DNA of 5,843 bases from Spartobacteria bacterium (GTDB lineage: Bacteria > Verrucomicrobiota > Verrucomicrobiia > Chthoniobacterales > UBA6821), in the NCBI GenBank assembly GCA_947466005.1, contig CANIBV010000095.1:1-5843 (forward strand), written 5' to 3'. Below, piece after piece: positions 5,492 to 5,843 of the stretch. The position numbers and the translations under genes were made by a program. Position 1 is the first letter of the stretch, and every line of letters starts with the position of its first letter. The notes below the pieces were generated by a model. That model did no database searches. It was not told where the DNA came from and saw nothing but the letters and a program-made list of their open reading frames with translations.

Positions 5492-5843
5492 ATGAAACCC
5501 ATAAAACTTCGTCCCAAGAGAACTCCAAAGGGCTGGAGTATCAATATTCCACCAATCCTCTCGGAGACGTGTAAACGGAGGCGGCTCTTTTTTCGATCAA
5601 GGGATGAAGCGGAGCAATTCGCAGCACCTATACGGAAAAGTTACCGAAGCGGTTCAATACACCGCATTCTTCCTTCTACACAGTCCCAGTTTGCGGTTCG
5701 TGCCTTTGAAATTCTTGGCAACAGACCACCAGAAGTGATTTTCCAAGCCGTGAAGCTATGGATGGATCACAGGGAACAAGAATCCAAGTCCGTTACCTTT
5801 GTAGAGGCTTGTGAAGCATTCGTAGCGTCACCGTTCAAGGCAC
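5492..5843 (+). CDS. Tyrosine-recombinase-type site-specific integrase, N-terminal part (cut by window edge)
   Basis: The ATG at 5492 opens a frame of 117 codons that runs off the window; it was overlooked as an ORF because it has no stop here. An in-frame TAA at 5471-5473 excludes an upstream start, and AAAAGG sits five bases before the ATG as a modest ribosome-binding site. The start (MKPIKLRPKRTPKGWSINIP) followed by KRRRLFFRSRDEAEQFAAPIR resembles the N-terminal arm-binding region of integrases common in Verrucomicrobiota. In those, the W-I-P motif and the R-FF-s-r-dEAE-F motif precede a helical region. SVTFVEACEAFVA (100-112) would begin the core-binding domain. The catalytic domain with its R-H-R-Y residues lies beyond the window, so activity cannot be judged. 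Placement next to a tRNA gene with a duplicated 3' end supports the integrase call. Base composition is visibly more A/T-rich than uvrC, as expected for an acquired element. Confidence 0.78.
   Translation, partial: MKPIKLRPKRTPKGWSINIPPILSETCKRRRLFFRSRDEAEQFAAPIRKSYRSGSIHRILPSTQSQFAVRAFEILGNRPPEVIFQAVKLWMDHREQESKSVTFVEACEAFVASPFKA

Overview
The window looks like a piece of a moderately GC-rich bacterial chromosome, most likely from Verrucomicrobiota or a close relative. This assignment is an inference. It rests on the N-terminal style of the truncated integrase at the right edge and on an unusually compact UvrC, and no rRNA or other strong marker is present to confirm it.

Left half (1-3197, minus strand): a tightly packed three-gene block read right to left. 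A membrane-anchored family 2 glycosyltransferase (2253-3197) overlaps by one base with a glutamine-dependent asparagine-synthetase-like amidotransferase (367-2253). That gene overlaps by four bases (ATGA) with a family 4 glycosyltransferase (from 370 leftward, cut by the window edge). Two glycosyltransferases around an AsnB-like enzyme suggest a surface polysaccharide or glycoconjugate locus, with the lipid-carrier sugar transferase first. The AsnB homologue may amidate a sugar acid rather than make free asparagine, but the sequence does not decide this.

Middle (3198-5033): a 219-base intergenic region with divergent genes on either side, then uvrC on the plus strand. UvrC has the GIY-YIG nuclease, four-cysteine region, UVR motif, RNase H-like nuclease and C-terminal HhH domains. 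It lacks most of the usual segment between UVR and the RNase H-like domain and carries a charged insertion inside the latter.

Right end (5034-5843): a tRNA-Thr(CGU) gene on the minus strand (5255-5330) with a recognisable promoter, then a plus-strand tyrosine-recombinase-type integrase (5492 to the edge). A 23-base near-perfect copy of the tRNA 3' end overlaps the uvrC stop codon. An inverted, internally deleted copy lies just beyond the tRNA, forming a hairpin with it. Together these point to a tRNA gene used one or more times as an integration site, with an accessory element probably continuing to the right. The roughly 200 bases between the two direct tRNA 3'-end copies hold no credible protein gene, but do hold several small hairpins. 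This junction is the most unusual part of the window.
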